The notes: generated by a model not told the origin, from the sequence alone. A DNA stretch of 46,277 nt from Planctomycetaceae bacterium (GCA_002862205.1 PKCN01000200.1:1-46277), one strand, 5' to 3'. Numbered from the stretch's first letter, positions 27,581-37,981 are shown. A program made the numbers and translations.

Positions 27581-29011
27581 TCATTCCGCCGTTTTGTAAT
27601 CCCATTGCCGGACATCGACGAAGTGACCTTTCACGGCAGCGGCCGCTGCCATTGCCGGGCTGACGAGGTGGGTGCGGCCACCCTTGCCTTGTCGACCTTC
27701 GAAGTTGCGGTTGCTGGTGCTTGCACAACGTTCACCCGGAGCCAGTTTGTCAGGATTCATTGCCAGGCACATGCTGCAGCCAGCCTCTCGCCAGTCGAAT
27801 CCTGCCTCCTTGAATACACGGTCAAGTCCTTCTTGCTCAGCCTGTTTTTTTACTTGTCCACTTCCGGGTACGACCATCGCATTGACGTCACCCGAAACAT
27901 GGTGGCCTTTCAGGACGGTGGCCGCTGCTCGCAAGTCCTCGATTCTCGCATTCGTACAGGAACCGATGAAAACTCGCTGAATGGGAATGTCATGAATCGA
28001 AGTGTTGGCCTGAAGCCCCATGTATTCCAATGCATCGGAGGTGGATTTCTGTTCGGTCGGATCCTCAAAGTCTGATGGTGAGGGAACCTGGTCGGAGATA
28101 CTTCGTACCTGTCCAGGATTGGTGCCCCATGTGACTTGGGGCTCAATGTCTGCTCCGAGATAGGTGTTGGAAAGGTCATAGATGGCACCTGGGTCACTGC
28201 CCAGCACTCTCCAACGCTCAACTGCTGCGTCAAAGTCTGGCGGGACTTCAGGAAGTCCACGCAGGTAATCAAACGTGATCTGGTCAGGTGCGATCATGCC
28301 CGCACGAGCACCTGCTTCGATCGACATGTTACAAACGGTCATCCGCTCTTCCATCGATAACGCTCGGATGCAGTCACCGGTGTACTCCAATACGTAGCCA
28401 GTCCCACCAGCAGTGCCAAGTTTGCCAATCAGATAAAGCACCATGTCTTTGGCAGTGACACCAGGTGCCAATTCACCATCAACGCGAAGCTCAAACGTTT
28501 TTGGTTTGAATTGCCTCAACGTTTGTGTTGCCAGCACATGCTCAACTTCACTGGTCCCAATTCCAAAAGCCAACGCACCAAACGCACCATGCGTTGCGGT
28601 ATGACTGTCACCACAGACAATCGTCATGCCGGGTTGTGTGTAGCCGTTCTCAGGTCCAATGACATGCACAATTCCCTGACGTACATCGTCGATGTCGAAT
28701 AACGTGACACCAAACTCTTTGCAGTTTTCACGGAGAGTTTCAATCTGTTTCCGACTGATCGGATCAGCGATTGGTAGACTGCGATCGGAGGTGGGGACGT
28801 TGTGGTCAGGTGTGGCAATCGTACGCTCCGGTCGCCGAATGGGGCGGCCGTTCATGCGAAGCCCTTCGAACGCTTGAGGGCTGGTCACTTCATGAACAAG
28901 GTGTAGGTCGATGTAAAGAATCGATGGGCCCTGCTCGGGAGCATGTACGACGTGTTGGTTCCAGATTTTTTCAAGCATGGTCCGCGGAGCGGACGAATTG
29001 GCATCGGACAT
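27581..29011 (-). CDS. leuC: 3-isopropylmalate dehydratase large subunit
   Basis: This is the [4Fe-4S]-containing subunit of isopropylmalate isomerase. The 476-residue protein begins with a short extension before [11 protein letters not shown], followed by [20 protein letters not shown], the ATPDHNVPT motif and [21 protein letters not shown]-type sequence. The cluster ligands lie in [13 protein letters not shown] and [14 protein letters not shown] 29011 (MSDANSS) is chosen; ATG at MLEK is an alternative. No ribosome binding site is obvious. The operon order leuC-leuD is standard. Confidence 0.95.
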   Translation of the reverse strand: MSDANSSAPRTMLEKIWNQHVVHAPEQGPSILYIDLHLVHEVTSPQAFEGLRMNGRPIRRPERTIATPDHNVPTSDRSLPIADPISRKQIETLRENCKEFGVTLFDIDDVRQGIVHVIGPENGYTQPGMTIVCGDSHTATHGAFGALAFGIGTSEVEHVLATQTLRQFKPKTFELRVDGELAPGVTAKDMVLYLIGKLGTAGGTGYVLEYTGDCIRALSMEERMTVCNMSIEAGARAGMIAPDQITFDYLRGLPEVPPDFDAAVERWRVLGSDPGAIYDLSNTYLGADIEPQVTWGTNPGQVRSISDQVPSPSDFEDPTEQKSTSDALEYMGLQANTSIHDIPIQRVFIGSCTNARIEDLRAAATVLKGHHVSGDVNAMVVPGSGQVKKQAEQEGLDRVFKEAGFDWREAGCSMCLAMNPDKLAPGERCASTSNRNFEGRQGKGGRTHLVSPAMAAAAAVKGHFVDVRQWDYKTAE

Positions 29012-29230
29012 TTGGTGCAAAATGGGGAAGGAGGGATTCAGGTCACACAATTTACTGTCAACTCTGGGCGTCAAAATGTCAACGGCTTAGGCAATCGGAA
29101 CAGCCTTGGAGTGACCGATTATGCTCAGAACTGTCACAACAAACCGCTTTGTTCGTGAAATCCAGACGGATCATTGATGGAACAGTGGACCCGATGTACC
29201 CACTGAGATGTCAAAATGCGACTCAGCCCA

Positions 29231-29272
29231 AGTTCCCATAAAGCTGGCAAGACTTCCCACAAAGCTGGCAAG
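29231..29272. repeat. 21-bp tandem repeat, 2 copies (two mismatches)
   Basis: The units are AGTTCCCATAAAGCTGGCAA-G and ACTTCCCACAAAGCTGGCAA-G. They lie between leuC and the epimerase gene, just beyond the epimerase stop codon. Confidence 0.85.
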
Positions 29273-29295
29273 ACAGCATCGGTTGTGGTTGAGAA

Positions 29296-30306
29296 TCAGA
29301 CTGAATAATAGTCACGGTACCATTCGACAAACTTCTGGATCCCGACTTTGATGGAAGTTGAGGGCCGGAAACCGACAGCACTCTCCAAGGCTTGGATGTC
29401 TGCGAAGGTCGCCGGTACATCTCCGGCTTGCATGGGCATCAAGTTTTTTCTGGCTTGCATGCCAATGGCTTGTTCAATCGTTTCGATGAACGTCGATAAT
29501 TCGACGGGATTGTTGTTGCCAATGTTGTAAACCCGATAGGGTGCTGTGCTGGTCGAAGGATTGGGGTTAGCGCTATCCCAGTCAGGATCAGGCGATGCAA
29601 TTTTTTCGGACGTTCGATCGACGCCTTCGACGATATCATCGATGTAGGTGAAATCCCGTTGCATTCGGCCTTCATTGAAGACATCAATGGGCCGCCCTTG
29701 GACGATGGCCTGTGTGAATAAAAACAATGCCATGTCCGGCCGTCCCCATGGACCATAAACCGTAAAGAAACGGAGACCAGTGGTTGGTAGCCCGTACAAG
29801 TGACTGTACGTATGAGCCATCAGCTCATTGCTTTTCTTGGTCGCTGCATAAAGACTCAGCGGATGGTCGACGCGGTCGGTTGTCGCGAAAGGCATTTTCG
29901 TACCGCCACCATAAACACTGCTGCTGCTCGCGTAGGTCAGATGGGGTGTCTTCGCATGCCGACATGCTTCAAGGATGTTCAGGAAGCCAACAATGTTACT
30001 TTCCGTGTAAGCACGCGGATTGTCGATTGAGTAACGAACTCCTGCTTGAGCAGCGAGGTTGATCACTCGATCAAATTCATGCTCGCGAAATACCTGATCG
30101 ACGCTGGATTGATCGGCAAGGTCAGCCTCAATGAATTTGAAATTTTCAAATTCACTCAGAAGCTTCAATCGATCACGTTTGAGTTCGACACTGTAGTACT
30201 CGTTGAGATTGTCGAAGCCAACTACTTCTTCACCACGGTTGAGCAGACGCAGTGACAGATGAAATCCAATGAATCCTGCGGCACCGGTAACCAGATGTTG
30301 GCTCAT
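29296..30306 (-). CDS. NAD-dependent UDP-sugar 4-epimerase (UDP-glucuronate epimerase-like)
   Basis: This short-chain dehydrogenase-type epimerase has the Rossmann motif [11 protein letters not shown] (residues 7-17) and the catalytic YAATK (Tyr 153, Lys 157), with the serine strand SSSSVYG near 127-133. [20 protein letters not shown] and [20 protein letters not shown] are characteristic of UDP-glucuronate 4-epimerases and related WbpP-like enzymes. It supplies precursors for surface polysaccharide. The exact substrate cannot be fixed from sequence alone. A 66-residue gene lies immediately upstream in the same direction, and glmS is nearby, so amino-sugar and uronic-acid supply may be linked. 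Confidence 0.9.
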   Translation of the reverse strand: MSQHLVTGAAGFIGFHLSLRLLNRGEEVVGFDNLNEYYSVELKRDRLKLLSEFENFKFIEADLADQSSVDQVFREHEFDRVINLAAQAGVRYSIDNPRAYTESNIVGFLNILEACRHAKTPHLTYASSSSVYGGGTKMPFATTDRVDHPLSLYAATKKSNELMAHTYSHLYGLPTTGLRFFTVYGPWGRPDMALFLFTQAIVQGRPIDVFNEGRMQRDFTYIDDIVEGVDRTSEKIASPDPDWDSANPNPSTSTAPYRVYNIGNNNPVELSTFIETIEQAIGMQARKNLMPMQAGDVPATFADIQALESAVGFRPSTSIKVGIQKFVEWYRDYYSV

Positions 30307-30327
30307 GAATTTTGACTTGTTCCGACT

Positions 30328-30528
30328 TTAGACTGGTTCTTCAACGACATGAATGGGTGATTCAGAACTGCTGGGAACAATTCGCGTTACATTGACTTTG
30401 GTACGACGAAGCTCTTCAATCTCTGCTGCCATCTGTGCAATCAGTTCGGCAATCTCCGTGCCAGCTGTTTCCCCAATATTTACGATCAGTGCTTTCCGGG
30501 AATTGTAGCTCAAGCCTGGGGTTTTCAT
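30328..30528 (-). CDS. Small hypothetical protein (66 aa), coiled
   Basis: I do not recognise the family. The protein starts MKTPGLSYNSRKALIVNIGE and has a short amphipathic helix (AELIAQMAAEIEELRRTKV), then a Ser/Val-rich tail. Its stop lies 21 bp before the epimerase start and its start 82 bp after the glmS stop, all in one direction, which supports a real operon member. No export signal is seen. Confidence 0.6.
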   Translation of the reverse strand: MKTPGLSYNSRKALIVNIGETAGTEIAELIAQMAAEIEELRRTKVNVTRIVPSSSESPIHVVEEPV

Positions 30529-30610
30529 GGCACTGTCTTTCTTGTTTTGGCTGATAAGTTTCTTCGCTTGTGTTCACACTATTCAGCAGACGATATTGAT
30601 CAAGTTCTTC

Positions 30611-32467
30611 TTATTCGACGGTCACGCTTTTTGCCAAATTTCTTGGCTTGTCCACATCGCAGCCTCGAAGCAATGCGACGTGGTAGGACAAGAGTTGCAG
30701 TGGCACAATGGTTACGATCGGTTGCAGAAATTCAGGTACCTGAGGAACCCGGATCACATCGTCTGCAATTTTGTCGACTTGGGGATCGTCGTGACTGGCG
30801 ATCGCAATGATGGCGCCGCCACGAGCTTTGACCTCCTCCATGTTTGCCATGACTTTGTCGTACGTCGTCCCCTGTGGAACGATGAATACGCTAGGGGTGG
30901 CTTCGTCTACCAGAGCAATTGGACCGTGTTTCATTTCAGCTGCGGGATAGCCTTCCGCATGGATATAGCTGATTTCCTTCAATTTCAACGCGCCTTCCAA
31001 AGCAGTCGGGAAATTGAATTGTCGTCCCAAGTAGAGGAAATTATCTGACTCGTGATATTTTGCCGCGACTTCACGGACTTTAGTGTCACACCCCAGAGCG
31101 GTTTGAACTGCATTGGGAAGGGCCCGCAGGGCATCAATCACTTGCTGGCCTTTTTCAAGGCTGAGATGCCGCATGCGACCAAAGTAAAGTGCTAGCATTG
31201 CCAGGACGCAGCATTGGGAGGTGTAAGCCTTGGTGCTTGCAACACCGATTTCGGGCCCCGCATGCAGGTACACGCCTCCGTCAGCGGCCTGTGCAATCGA
31301 ACTGGCGACCACATTACAGATTGCCAGCGTGCGATGCCCTTTTCGCTTCGTTTCCCGAAGCGCAGCAAGCGTATCGGCCGTTTCACCACTTTGGGTCAGC
31401 CCGAATACAAGCGTGTTTTTTTCGATAGGTGGATTGCGATATCGTAATTCGCTCGCATATTCCACGCTGACAGGGATTCGTGCCAATTCCTCGATCAGGT
31501 ATTCGCCGACCAAGGCAGAGTGCCAACTGGTGCCGCACCCCGTCAAAATGATCCGCTCGACGCTACCAAGTTGTTGGGGGGTGAGATTCAGCCCCCCGAA
31601 AACGGCAGTCGCATCTTCGTCATCCAACCGACCCCTCATGGCATTACGGATTGACTCAGGTTGCTCGTAAATCTCTTTCAGCATGAAGTGGTCGAAGCCT
31701 TCCCGGCTGGCTTCACCACTCTCAATTTCCAAAGGTTGGATATCGACCCGTACTTTTCCTTGATCACGATGCAGAACCGAAAACCCTTCGGGCGTGAGAA
31801 CGGCAATCTGATGATCCGCAAGATAGACAATCCGGTCAGTGCGGCCCACCAAGGGCGTAGCATCACTTGAGACAAAGTATTCTCCCCGTCCAACGCCAAT
31901 CACCAGCGGGCTCCCAAAGCGAGCTGTGATCATCAGACTTGGCTTGTCACGAAAGGTAATCGCCAAGCCATAAGTACCTCGCAAGCGGGCCAGTGTCATT
32001 TGAACGGCGTTCAAATAACGAACATTGGGTTTGCCAGGAACTTCAGGCGCGTTCTTGAGATTCTCAGCCAACAGGTGTGCGATGACTTCACTGTCCGTTT
32101 CGGATCGGAAGCAATATCCTTTTGCAGTCAGCTCGTCTTTCAACATTTGAAAGTTTTCAATCACTCCGTTGTGGACGAGAGCGATCTCACCTTCACCACC
32201 AAAATGGGGATGAGCGTTTGGCTCGGTTGCCGGACCGTGTGTCGCCCACCGTGTGTGCCCAATCCCCAATGATCCGGATAGCGGCGCTTCTTTCAGCCGG
32301 CTCTCCAGTGCATCGATCCGTCCCACAGATCGAGTTACCCCCACGGTTTCGCCGGTGTGGATGGCCAAGCCCGAACTGTCGTAGCCGCGATATTCCAGAC
32401 GGCGTAGCCCCTCGACCAAAAAAGAGCAAGCTTGATTATTTCCAACGTAGCCAACAATTCCACACAT
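30611..32467 (-). CDS. glmS: Glutamine-fructose-6-phosphate aminotransferase (isomerizing)
   Basis: GlmS makes glucosamine-6-phosphate from fructose-6-phosphate and glutamine, the first step to UDP-GlcNAc. The start at 32467 places the nucleophile Cys 2 (MCGIVGYVGNN) as required by this N-terminal nucleophile enzyme; the frame stays open to 32794 but that extension cannot be functional. The glutaminase domain (GIGHTRWATHGPATEPNAHPH) is followed by two SIS domains (TGCGTSWHSALVGEY, LTQSGETADTLAAL) and the C-terminal KPRNLAKSVTVE. The 618-residue length is normal. GGAG lies 11 nt upstream of the ATG. Confidence 0.97.
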   Translation of the reverse strand: MCGIVGYVGNNQACSFLVEGLRRLEYRGYDSSGLAIHTGETVGVTRSVGRIDALESRLKEAPLSGSLGIGHTRWATHGPATEPNAHPHFGGEGEIALVHNGVIENFQMLKDELTAKGYCFRSETDSEVIAHLLAENLKNAPEVPGKPNVRYLNAVQMTLARLRGTYGLAITFRDKPSLMITARFGSPLVIGVGRGEYFVSSDATPLVGRTDRIVYLADHQIAVLTPEGFSVLHRDQGKVRVDIQPLEIESGEASREGFDHFMLKEIYEQPESIRNAMRGRLDDEDATAVFGGLNLTPQQLGSVERIILTGCGTSWHSALVGEYLIEELARIPVSVEYASELRYRNPPIEKNTLVFGLTQSGETADTLAALRETKRKGHRTLAICNVVASSIAQAADGGVYLHAGPEIGVASTKAYTSQCCVLAMLALYFGRMRHLSLEKGQQVIDALRALPNAVQTALGCDTKVREVAAKYHESDNFLYLGRQFNFPTALEGALKLKEISYIHAEGYPAAEMKHGPIALVDEATPSVFIVPQGTTYDKVMANMEEVKARGGAIIAIASHDDPQVDKIADDVIRVPQVPEFLQPIVTIVPLQLLSYHVALLRGCDVDKPRNLAKSVTVE

Positions 32468-32660
32468 CGATTGGCGATCTCCAGCTTTATCCTGATCGTT
32501 CACCGCTCGACAGATTAGCCAAGCGTTATCTTTGCGAGAACAAGTTCCAGCTCTCTGCGTGTTCGATCGTGAACGAAAAAGTACATCGGTCAAGTAAGAA
32601 AGCGATGCTTCAGAACGATATCGTGGATTTTGCCCCTGCCGGCTCGCTTGTCGAGCAGGA

Positions 32661-33278
32661 TCAAGCCACTCGGCGAGAGGAGTGTGTGCTGGACACTTGC
32701 AGAGAGATCCATGTCTCACTGCGTGAGACGAGTACCACAGTTTCCTGATGGGCAATCCGAGCAAGAAGTCCAGCGATCGCCGGGTTTTCGTCAACCACGC
32801 TGGCGTCAGTCACGAGAATCAGGTCGATCGCACCGATCGTATGTGCGATCTTGACTAGAGCTCGATCAACCGAACCTGGAAAGAGTTTTGGATGGATGCC
32901 GTGGTTTCTCAAGGTTTGGTGGAATTCCTTTAAGTTGACACCACCCGCCATTTCAAATTCATCGATCCCAAAGTACCGAATCGAGTCGGACTGGTGAGAG
33001 AGTGCCTCCATCGTTGCGATGGCTCGGGATCCATCCCCGACTCCAATTTCCAACACAGAGCAGGCACTGATCGTCTTCAATCGCTTGCGGAGACCACTGT
33101 GGGGACCACCGCGAAATATGCCAAATGACGATTTAGTCGATGGTTTGACCGCCTGCGCACGGCCCTGATTGGCGGCCTTCGTGGCTGGCTCCTCCGACGC
33201 CTGCGATTCCCCCGACAGGGGTGCTGCTGGGTTTGTGGATTGACCCCGAAGAGAATTCCAGAGTTTCAACAACGGCAT
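32661..33278 (-). CDS. Class I methyltransferase-like protein, function unknown
   Basis: The 205-residue protein has a SAM-binding-like motif VLEIGVGDGSRAIATM (residues 75-90), a following acidic strand IRYFGIDEFEM and an IDLILVTDASVV strand, all consistent with a Rossmann-fold methyltransferase. The first 65 residues are Ala/Gln/Ser-rich and probably disordered. It is shorter than most enzymes of the class, and no catalytic motif after the SAM site is recognisable, so activity is uncertain. It is transcribed in the same direction as glmS, 193 bp upstream. Confidence 0.65.
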   Translation of the reverse strand: MPLLKLWNSLRGQSTNPAAPLSGESQASEEPATKAANQGRAQAVKPSTKSSFGIFRGGPHSGLRKRLKTISACSVLEIGVGDGSRAIATMEALSHQSDSIRYFGIDEFEMAGGVNLKEFHQTLRNHGIHPKLFPGSVDRALVKIAHTIGAIDLILVTDASVVDENPAIAGLLARIAHQETVVLVSRSETWISLQVSSTHSSRRVA

Positions 33279-33816
33279 CAGAAAACACCTCGACCGGACA
33301 CGTGTGACAACCCAACTACCTCAGTGCAGGTATCGGGTATTCGAGGCTCCAAAATCGATTGCTTTCCCGCTCGTTCAGGTTAGGCGATTCGCGGGGGAGT
33401 CTTCGTTCTGTGCGTCCTGTGCCAGCAAATGAACCGGGTTCAACGCGGAAACGACGCGATTGCCCTCAGGAATCAGGAAAGAGCTTCTCCTGACAGAAAA
33501 TATTCATGTCTCTCTGGCTCGCCTGAGCCCCTCAGGCTCGCATAAGCCCTCAGGCCCGCATAAGCCCTCAGCCGCCCTCAGGGGCGCTGTCTGAGTGTGT
33601 AATTGTGAAACGCAGCTTTCTGCCATCACACGCCCGTTGGACGGTGGGTCGCTGCAAGTACCAATCACATTTCCGATGCTTGACACGCGAGCGTCAAGGA
33701 TCAAGTTGGGACCGGTAACCCAGTTCGATCATGACCGCAACAAAACCGTTGGCTTGAGGTGGTTTCACCGGGGAGATACCACCTCAGTGGAGTTGTCCTG
33801 CTGAGTTGCCTGCTGG
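33279..33816. other. Intergenic region with GC-rich repeats, no gene seen
   Basis: No convincing coding frame is present. An 18-bp repeat and a GCCTGAG-CCC-CTCAGGC hairpin (33521-33537) lie in the middle. The rest shows nothing I can identify. Confidence 0.5.
33528..33571. repeat. 18-bp imperfect tandem repeat, about 2.5 copies
   Basis: Units resemble GCCCTCAGGCCCGCATAA, starting at 33528, 33546 and 33564, with the last truncated. A short palindrome overlaps the first unit. Confidence 0.75.
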
Positions 33817-35250
33817 CTACTTGTCATCCTTGAGCCATGGGTTGCGGGCGTTCATGGTGATTTCATCGTCAAGCTGCTTCATTCGTTGCTGCAGGCGATC
33901 AACGATTTCGGGTTGCTGTGCAGCAAGATTGTTCTGTTCGGCAATATCCTTGCTCAGATCAAACAACATGATCTGGGGTTTCGCCTTTGAGGCCGTAGCG
34001 TTCTTTTGATTTCGACGTTGCCGTGGTCTTTTGACCAGCAGTTTCCAGTCGCCTTGCCTGAGTCCTTCCAGATTACCTTGAGACGTGTAGTGAATGAATT
34101 CGCTTCTTGGCGACTGGTCTATTTTTCCCAACCACAGTTTGGACACATCGATTCCATCAATCTTATTTTGTTTTGGCAGCGGTTTACCAGTAAGCGCGGC
34201 AATTGTAGGAAGCACATCGATGGTTCCCGTCAACTCGTCACAAACGGATCCAGCTGGTATGCCGGGACCGCGGATCAGGCAGGGGACTCGTTGGCCGCCT
34301 TCAAAGGTTGTTCCTTTGCCATCACGAAGTGGTCCTGCTGATCCCCCATGATGTTTGAATTGCAACCATGGTCCATTATCTGTGGTGTAAATCACATAGG
34401 TGTTCTCGGTGAGTTTCAGTTCATCCAGCGTATCGAGCAGTCGACCCACTTCAGTGTCAATGTGTTCGATGACATTGATGTATGCATTCAACGGATTTGG
34501 ATCGCGGACATCATCTGGAACATAGAGTGGGATGTGGGGCATGGAGTGCGGAAGATAGACGAAGAACGACTCATCGCGGTGTGTCTTGATGAAGTCGATT
34601 GCATTTTGGGTATACCTGCGTGTCACTGTTCGCTGGTCCACCGGCACTTCAATGATCTCTTCATCCTTAATCAGGGGTGTTTTCCATTTGGTCAATGTCG
34701 ACTCAGGATCTTTCCAAAGAATGTCCATCCCGGCAGCACCGCTCTGGGGTTTACCTTTATTGTCTGGATGGTTCATGTCATTGGAGTAAGGAATGCCCAG
34801 ATAGGTATCAAAACCATTTGATGTCGGCAGAACCTCGGGATGATGTCCGAGGTGCCATTTTCCGAAGCAAGCTGTGGCATAGCCTTGTGATTTCAGGTGA
34901 TCCGCGATTGTATGTTCACTCGGGTTCAAGCCTTTTTTCGACGTGGGAAACAGAACATGCTGGTGCATTCCCACTCGCTTGGGATAACACCCTGTCAGCA
35001 ATGCAGCGCGAGACGGGGTGCAGACGGGAGACGCGACCATGAAGCTTGTGAATTTTCGACCCTCTTGCGCCAATCGATCAACGTTTGGCGTCTGAATCGT
35101 CTCGGACCCGAAACAACTCAGGTCTCCGTATCCCTGATCATCGGCAAAAATGATGATAAAGTTCGGATCGGATGCTTTTGCTTTACCAACGCAGGAAAAG
35201 AGTACGGCACAAATTGTCAGTGAAAAAATTAATTGTGTCGAGCTTTTCAT
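33817..35250 (-). CDS. Secreted type I sulfatase
   Basis: This 477-residue formylglycine-dependent sulfatase has a signal peptide (residues 1-26, cleavage after AKA), the metal-binding FIIIFADDQGYGDLSCFG, and the canonical signature CTPSR at 77-81. Further family blocks are CFGKWHLG, YTTDNGPW and a KGTTFEGGQRVPCLIRGPG segment. The overall pattern resembles arylsulfatase A-type enzymes and suggests a sulfated glycan substrate. ATG 35250 is chosen over an open frame to 35313 because it starts the signal peptide; AAAGG lies about 9 nt upstream. A second sulfatase lies upstream in the same direction. Confidence 0.93.
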   Translation of the reverse strand: MKSSTQLIFSLTICAVLFSCVGKAKASDPNFIIIFADDQGYGDLSCFGSETIQTPNVDRLAQEGRKFTSFMVASPVCTPSRAALLTGCYPKRVGMHQHVLFPTSKKGLNPSEHTIADHLKSQGYATACFGKWHLGHHPEVLPTSNGFDTYLGIPYSNDMNHPDNKGKPQSGAAGMDILWKDPESTLTKWKTPLIKDEEIIEVPVDQRTVTRRYTQNAIDFIKTHRDESFFVYLPHSMPHIPLYVPDDVRDPNPLNAYINVIEHIDTEVGRLLDTLDELKLTENTYVIYTTDNGPWLQFKHHGGSAGPLRDGKGTTFEGGQRVPCLIRGPGIPAGSVCDELTGTIDVLPTIAALTGKPLPKQNKIDGIDVSKLWLGKIDQSPRSEFIHYTSQGNLEGLRQGDWKLLVKRPRQRRNQKNATASKAKPQIMLFDLSKDIAEQNNLAAQQPEIVDRLQQRMKQLDDEITMNARNPWLKDDK

Positions 35251-35480
35251 TTGGGCTGACCTTTCGATGAATGATGCAGGAGTGAACCGACAGTTTAACA
35301 TGGCGATTTCCAATTTTATGCTGACAACGCATGTTTCCCCCGGATTCCCTGAAAACCATCGACCACAGACAGCAGGATCGCAGCGTGCGAAGATGGAAAA
35401 AATTTGTTGATATCTGAATCGGGCGCACTGGTTTGGTTGTGGCGTGAAAAGTCAACGCAGTGCAATGTTGAGTGTGTGGA

Positions 35481-37010
35481 TCACTTTCGCAAGGGGCCAG
35501 ATTTGGGGCTCTTGCCATGATTGGTTTGATACCTTCCCCCAAAATATTTGTCTCGAATCCATTTCGGTTGCCAGACGTCCAAAACACGCTTGCTGTTGTC
35601 GAAACGCGGTATTTTTGACGCAGGATTTTGTGAACTCAGTGGGTAGGGATCGCCCAGGCGATTTCTCCATTCATCCATCAGCACATGCATTTCAACCAAC
35701 TCGTCCTGATACGCAGGATCGTCTGCAAGGTTGGTCAATTCATGAGGATCGTTTGCCAGATCAAAAAGAAGTGAATGATTGATCTGGGGGTAGATATGCA
35801 GTTTCAAATTACCATTGCGAACCGCGCGTTGGTTGTCTTGAAATGGTAGAAACAGTGAGTCGCGTACTGTTTTGTGCCGACCTTCGATGATGGAATTGAG
35901 TGCTTGTGAGTCAACTGAAGTGGGGATTTCTACGTTTGTAAATTTACAGACCGTGGAATAGAGGTCATGTACATACGTCAGTGCATTGCTTGACTTGCCA
36001 CGGGGTACGCCGGGGCCTCGCAAGATGAGAGGACAACGCATGCTTTGCTCATAGATATTCTGTTTTCCCAGTAAACCATGGCTTCCCATGGCAAGCCCAT
36101 GATCGGCTGTGTAAATGACAATCGTGTCTTGCGCGAGTCCGTTGTCTTCCAATGCCTGAAGAACGCGCCCCACTTGCTCGTCAAGATGTGTCACCAATCC
36201 GTAGTATTCACAAAGCTGATCGCTGATCATCTCCCTGGTTCGTGGCCATGGTGCCAGGCCTTCGTCTCTACCAGATGTTGCTTGAGGCGCATTCTGGAAG
36301 GGGTGCACGGGAAGGAAGTTCTTTGGCAGTGGTGGTCGTTTCTGGTAATAAATCTCCCGATATTCTTCGGGGGGATTGCGTGGGTCGTGGGGTGCCATGA
36401 ATGCAACGTACAGAAAAAACGGCTGATCGCTTTTGACGTCTTCGATGAATTCCACCGCATCGTCAGCGAAGACCGTACTTGAGAATCCATCAGCAGCCCG
36501 TTTGGGGCTAAGCTTTCCATCCACTAAATCCTGAACTTGAAAGTCCGCATGATTGGCCATTCCACCCATGTAAACGGAACGCCCATTTGAAAAAGATTGA
36601 TTGAGTGTACCGCGTCCATTGTGCCATTTACCGATGATGAAGGACTCGTATCCGGCCTTGGATTTTAGTAGCGTTGGCAGGGTGATTGCATCACCCCAAT
36701 TCGATGCCGGCCGTTGGGAAGGCAGGTTCATCCAGTGTTGTCCTGTCATCAACATGGCACGGCTTGCGACACAAACTGCCCCGCTGAAGGATCCAGCACA
36801 GTAGTTGCGACGAAAACTGAAGCCCTCGCGGGCTAGCTGATCAAGATTAGGCGTTTGAATGTGTGGATTACCATGGCCACTGATCGTGTCAGCACGCTGA
36901 TCATCTGCAAATAATAAGACAATGTTGGGACGTGTGTTCTCCTCTGCCCAACAGAGATGGGCACCGTGGATCACTAAGGTTGAAAATAATGCAAGAATGA
37001 TTTTTGGCAT
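35481..37010 (-). CDS. Secreted type I sulfatase with CVASR signature
   Basis: The 509-residue sulfatase has a signal peptide (MPKIILALFSTLVIHGAHLCWA), metal-binding NIVLLFADDQRADTISGHGN, and the formylglycine signature CVASR at 80-84. This uses alanine instead of the usual proline but still fits the permitted C-x-[PA]-x-R pattern. GKWHNGRGTLNQSF and YTADHGLAMGSHGLLGKQN are choline-sulfatase/iduronate-sulfatase-like blocks. The substrate is unknown. Next to a CTPSR-type sulfatase, it suggests a small sulfated-polysaccharide locus, but no glycoside hydrolase is present within the window. Confidence 0.92.
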   Translation of the reverse strand: MPKIILALFSTLVIHGAHLCWAEENTRPNIVLLFADDQRADTISGHGNPHIQTPNLDQLAREGFSFRRNYCAGSFSGAVCVASRAMLMTGQHWMNLPSQRPASNWGDAITLPTLLKSKAGYESFIIGKWHNGRGTLNQSFSNGRSVYMGGMANHADFQVQDLVDGKLSPKRAADGFSSTVFADDAVEFIEDVKSDQPFFLYVAFMAPHDPRNPPEEYREIYYQKRPPLPKNFLPVHPFQNAPQATSGRDEGLAPWPRTREMISDQLCEYYGLVTHLDEQVGRVLQALEDNGLAQDTIVIYTADHGLAMGSHGLLGKQNIYEQSMRCPLILRGPGVPRGKSSNALTYVHDLYSTVCKFTNVEIPTSVDSQALNSIIEGRHKTVRDSLFLPFQDNQRAVRNGNLKLHIYPQINHSLLFDLANDPHELTNLADDPAYQDELVEMHVLMDEWRNRLGDPYPLSSQNPASKIPRFDNSKRVLDVWQPKWIRDKYFGGRYQTNHGKSPKSGPLRK

Positions 37011-37468
37011 CAGTCAGTCCAACTGCGGGTGCGGTGGGTTGCGGTTCTGTGTTGCAGTCGCAATCTGATCAAGGAGCGGCATTCGTGTTGGCCACCCAGA
37101 ACGTGTGGGCCTTGAATTGATGTTTGAAGGCTGTGATTACCGATTACCACTGTGATTATCACTGGGAATAATTGTGATTACCACTGGGAATAATAATGTA
37201 CGGTAAATCCAGTTCACAGCATCGTAATTGGAAGTTTCGGAACACGTCGTCTCGAGTGGAAAAATGAGTGACTCTGAGACTGGTTGGCTGAATTTGAAGA
37301 CGCTGGCTGAGGTGGGTTCCAATGCCTGCGTTTAGCAATGACTCATGGCTCGAAAATCTGTGTCCGAAAGAAAACGGAACCAGTAGCAACGTCGCAAGTC
37401 ACGTGGCCGATCAGGCTTCCAGATTCAACCAGCAGAACTTGAACCCATTGCTGGTCATGAGTGGAAAT
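37011..37468. other. Intergenic region with AT-rich 22-bp repeat, no gene seen
   Basis: No convincing coding frame is visible. A 22-bp tandem repeat is at 37151-37194. The remaining sequence shows nothing I can name. Confidence 0.5.
37151..37194. repeat. 22-bp tandem repeat, 2 copies (one mismatch)
   Basis: The units begin TGTGATTATCACTGGGAATA and TGTGATTACCACTGGGAATA, each ending AT. A partial third copy (TGTGATTACCGATTACCAC) precedes them. Confidence 0.9.
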
Positions 37469-37981
37469 TCAGCGTCCAGAGCCACTGTCTTCTTTCCATA
37501 TCGGCACCATTGATGTCCAAATGCCCTCTCCTTTGATTCGAGAGTAAATCGCTGCTGCGACATGAATTGAAATCAGGAAGTAGCTCAGAGAAGCACAAAA
37601 TTCATGTAAGGCGAGCGAGAAATTCTGCATGGGACCCTCTTTGATTCCTTGCGTGAATAACGCTGCGATCATCAAACCAGAGAGTGGAAGGAGAACCAAA
37701 CACAAATACATGGAGGTGTGAACCGCTTTTGCAAGGCGTTTGTGAATCAGAGATACAGGTTCGCGTGCCCCCAGAAATGTCTCGAATCGCCTCATGTAGA
37801 AATAACGCATCAATACGATCAAAAGAAACAAACTCGCGAATACCACCTCAAAAGTGAGTAAGCCCGAATCTTCTAATTGTGACACATCGTTAAGTTGCTT
37901 CAGCAAACCGTAGGCATAAAGGATGATGAATCCCCAATGGAATGCCTTCGCGAATTTTGTGTGAGAATTTTCCATGATCAT
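37469..37981 (-). CDS. Cytochrome b561-like membrane protein
   Basis: The 170-residue protein has four hydrophobic helices with conserved histidines placed as in diheme b561-type cytochromes: AFHWGFIILYAYG (His 15), HKRLAKAVHTSMYLCL, LHEFCASLSYFLISIHVAAA. It is therefore a likely heme-binding electron carrier of the inner membrane, in the bacterial cytochrome b561 family. The partner is unknown. ATG 37975 (MENSHTKF) is an alternative start two codons later. It stands alone between two sulfatase and RND regions. Confidence 0.82.
   Translation of the reverse strand: MIMENSHTKFAKAFHWGFIILYAYGLLKQLNDVSQLEDSGLLTFEVVFASLFLLIVLMRYFYMRRFETFLGAREPVSLIHKRLAKAVHTSMYLCLVLLPLSGLMIAALFTQGIKEGPMQNFSLALHEFCASLSYFLISIHVAAAIYSRIKGEGIWTSMVPIWKEDSGSGR

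Noticed and set aside
32468-32660. glmS ribozyme upstream of glmS
   Set aside because: No resemblance to the ribozyme core; the element is mainly known in Gram-positive bacteria.
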